Source of the DNA: an uncultured Oscillospiraceae bacterium
Lineage (GTDB): Bacteria > Bacillota > Clostridia > Oscillospirales > JAAYXM01
Direction: 5' to 3'
DNA: 16,068 nt
NCBI GenBank assembly: GCA_934446465.1
Contig: CAKSEF010000040.1
Coordinates: forward strand, 1-16,068
In this document: positions 14,729 to 16,068 of the stretch, piece by piece
Layout of the letters: each line of letters begins with the position of its first letter
Position numbering within the stretch: position 1 is the first letter of the stretch
Translations under genes and position numbers: made by a program
Notes under the pieces: model-generated
What the model was told of the DNA's origin: nothing
Databases searched by the model: none
Seen by the model: the letters and a program-made list of their open reading frames with translations, nothing else

Positions 14729-14757
14729 TTGCAACTTTCGTTATTTTACTATAAAAT
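14729..14757 (+). promoter_or_regulatory. Internal promoter for tuf with upstream A/T tract
   Basis: TTGCAA (14729-14734), a 17-nt spacer and TAAAAT (14752-14757); TATAAA at 14750-14755 is an alternative -10 with a shorter spacer. Directly upstream are an A7 run and a 16-bp A/T palindrome (14702-14717), which could act as an UP element. An extra promoter for the very abundant EF-Tu makes sense. Confidence 0.6.
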
Positions 14758-14761
14758 AACA

Positions 14762-14792
14762 ATTACAGTACTGCGTTTTCGCAGTTTGTAAT
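14762..14792 (+). promoter_or_regulatory. Stem-loop at the predicted 5' end of tuf mRNA
   Basis: ATTACA (14762-14767) pairs with TGTAAT (14787-14792), and ACTGCG (14770-14775) with CGCAGT (14780-14785), giving 12 bp around a TTTT loop with a small internal loop. It begins at about the predicted start point of the tuf promoter. No T run follows, so it is not a plain terminator. Confidence 0.5.
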
Positions 14793-14842
14793 ACAAGCAA
14801 TTTATTTTAATCTCTAAATAAAAAAGAGGAGGATTAAGCAAA

Positions 14843-16045
14843 ATGGCAAAAGAAAAATTTGAAAGAAGCAAACCGCACGTTAACATTGGTACTATCGGAC
14901 ACGTTGACCACGGTAAAACAACTCTTACGGCGGCTATCACAAAGGTTCTCGCATTCCAGGGTAAGGCTCAGTACGAGGCTTATGACATGATTGATAAGGC
15001 CCCGGAAGAGAGAGAGCGCGGAATTACAATCAACACTGCACACGTTGAGTATCAGACAGACGCCCGCCACTATGCACACGTTGACTGCCCGGGACATGCC
15101 GACTATGTTAAGAACATGATTACGGGTGCTGCTCAGATGGACGGCGCTATCCTTGTTGTTTCTGCTGCTGACGGCCCGATGCCCCAGACGCGTGAGCACA
15201 TCCTTCTTGCTCGTCAGGTTGGTGTTCCTTACATCGTCGTATTCCTTAACAAGGTTGACCAGGTTGACGACCCCGAGCTCCTCGAGCTCGTTGAGATGGA
15301 AGTTCGCGAGCTTCTCTCCGCATATGACTTCCCGGGTGATGATATTCCGATAATCAAGGGCTCCGCTCTTGCTGCTATCGAGAGCACATCTGAGGATATC
15401 AATGCTCCTGAGTACGCTCCGATTCTTGAGCTCATGAAGGCTGTTGACGAGTATATCCCGACTCCTGAGCGTAAGGCTGACCTCCCGTTCCTTATGCCTG
15501 TTGAAGACGTTATGACAATCACAGGCCGCGGTACTGTTGCAACAGGCCGTGTTGAGCGTGGTCAGATTAGGATGAACGAAGAAGTTGAAATCGTCGGTCT
15601 CACAGAAGAGAAGAGAACAACTGTTGTTACAGGTATCGAAATGTTCCGCAAGCTCCTCGACTATGCAGAAGCAGGCGACAACATCGGTGCTCTTCTCCGC
15701 GGCGTAGCTCGCGACGAAATTAAGCGCGGACAGGTTCTTGCAAAGCCGGGTTCAATCCATCCGCACACAAAGTTCAAGGGCCAGGTTTACGTTCTTAAGA
15801 AGGAAGAGGGCGGCCGTCATAAGCCTTTCTTCTCCAACTACCGTCCGCAGTTCTATTTCCGTACAACTGACGTTACAGGCGTTATCACGCTTGAAGACGG
15901 CGTTGAGATGTGCATGCCGGGCGACAACGTTGTTATGAACGTTGAGCTTATCACACCTATCGCTATCGAAGAAGGTCTCCGCTTCGCTATCCGTGAAGGC
16001 GGCAGAACAGTCGGTTCGGGTGTTGTTATCGGCATCAACCAGTAA
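14843..16045 (+). CDS. tuf: Translation elongation factor Tu
   Basis: EF-Tu carries aminoacyl-tRNA to the ribosome as a GTP complex. The 400-residue product is complete: GHVDHGKT (19-26), RGITINTAHVEY (switch I), DCPGHADY (81-88, with catalytic H85), NKVD (136-139), SALAAIE, then domains II and III with GRGTVATGRVERG, RGQVLAKPGSI, FFSNYRPQFYFRTTDVTG and GSGVVIGINQ at the end. NKVD has valine where NKCD is common. AGGAGG (14827-14832) lies 10 nt before the ATG. Alanine codons are noticeably more often GCT than in rpoB and rpoC, as expected for a very highly expressed gene. The 23 bases after the stop hold nothing recognisable before the window ends. Confidence 0.98.
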   Translation: MAKEKFERSKPHVNIGTIGHVDHGKTTLTAAITKVLAFQGKAQYEAYDMIDKAPEERERGITINTAHVEYQTDARHYAHVDCPGHADYVKNMITGAAQMDGAILVVSAADGPMPQTREHILLARQVGVPYIVVFLNKVDQVDDPELLELVEMEVRELLSAYDFPGDDIPIIKGSALAAIESTSEDINAPEYAPILELMKAVDEYIPTPERKADLPFLMPVEDVMTITGRGTVATGRVERGQIRMNEEVEIVGLTEEKRTTVVTGIEMFRKLLDYAEAGDNIGALLRGVARDEIKRGQVLAKPGSIHPHTKFKGQVYVLKKEEGGRHKPFFSNYRPQFYFRTTDVTGVITLEDGVEMCMPGDNVVMNVELITPIAIEEGLRFAIREGGRTVGSGVVIGINQ

Positions 16046-16068
16046 TATCGCTTAAAAATCAGGTATGC

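Overview
The window is a core-gene stretch of a bacterial chromosome, most likely from class Clostridia (Bacillota). Three features point there: a YbxF/RplGB-type L7Ae protein lies between rpoC and rpsL, S12 carries the Firmicutes-type internal insertion, and genes have strong AGGAGG ribosome binding sites with TTGACA/TATAAT promoters, often with an extended -10. The family or genus cannot be named from the sequence alone; a gut-type clostridium is a guess. I see no mobile element, CRISPR array, tRNA or rRNA gene.

Layout. (1) Positions 27-1145, minus strand: the rpsF-ssb-rpsR operon (S6, single-stranded DNA-binding protein, zinc-ribbon S18), with its own promoter and a leader resembling an S6:S18-responsive RNA. 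(2) Positions 1195-3571, plus strand: a tightly packed three-gene unit starting from a promoter back to back with the rpsF promoter. It holds a QueT-family queuosine-precursor transporter, GalU (UTP-glucose-1-phosphate uridylyltransferase) and a zinc/manganese-type solute-binding lipoprotein, and ends in a 15-bp perfect terminator hairpin. (3) Positions 3583-11088: rpoB-rpoC, driven by its own promoter and a leader of about 230 nt, without rplJL upstream. (4) Positions 11112-16045: rplGB (ybxF)-rpsL-rpsG-fusA-tuf, the str operon, with a strong promoter before rplGB and a second one before tuf.

The regions belong mainly to gene expression: RNA polymerase beta and beta', three small-subunit ribosomal proteins (S12, S7 and, divergently, S6/S18) and the elongation factors EF-G and EF-Tu. 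The central trio covers tRNA-modification precursor uptake, UDP-glucose supply and metal uptake, and its link to the rest is positional only.

The coding content is conserved and ordinary. What deserves a second look is non-coding RNA structure: the rpsF leader in which a helix could cover the Shine-Dalgarno, four mutually complementary GC-rich segments just before rpoB, hairpins between rplGB and rpsL, and a 163-nt rpsL-rpsG spacer with at least three stem-loops plus possible long-range pairing, at the place where S7 autoregulation occurs in E. coli. Protein-level oddities are a 70-residue acidic RpoB tail, a proline in the rifampicin region of RpoB, and a metal-binding lipoprotein without permease or ATPase genes beside it.
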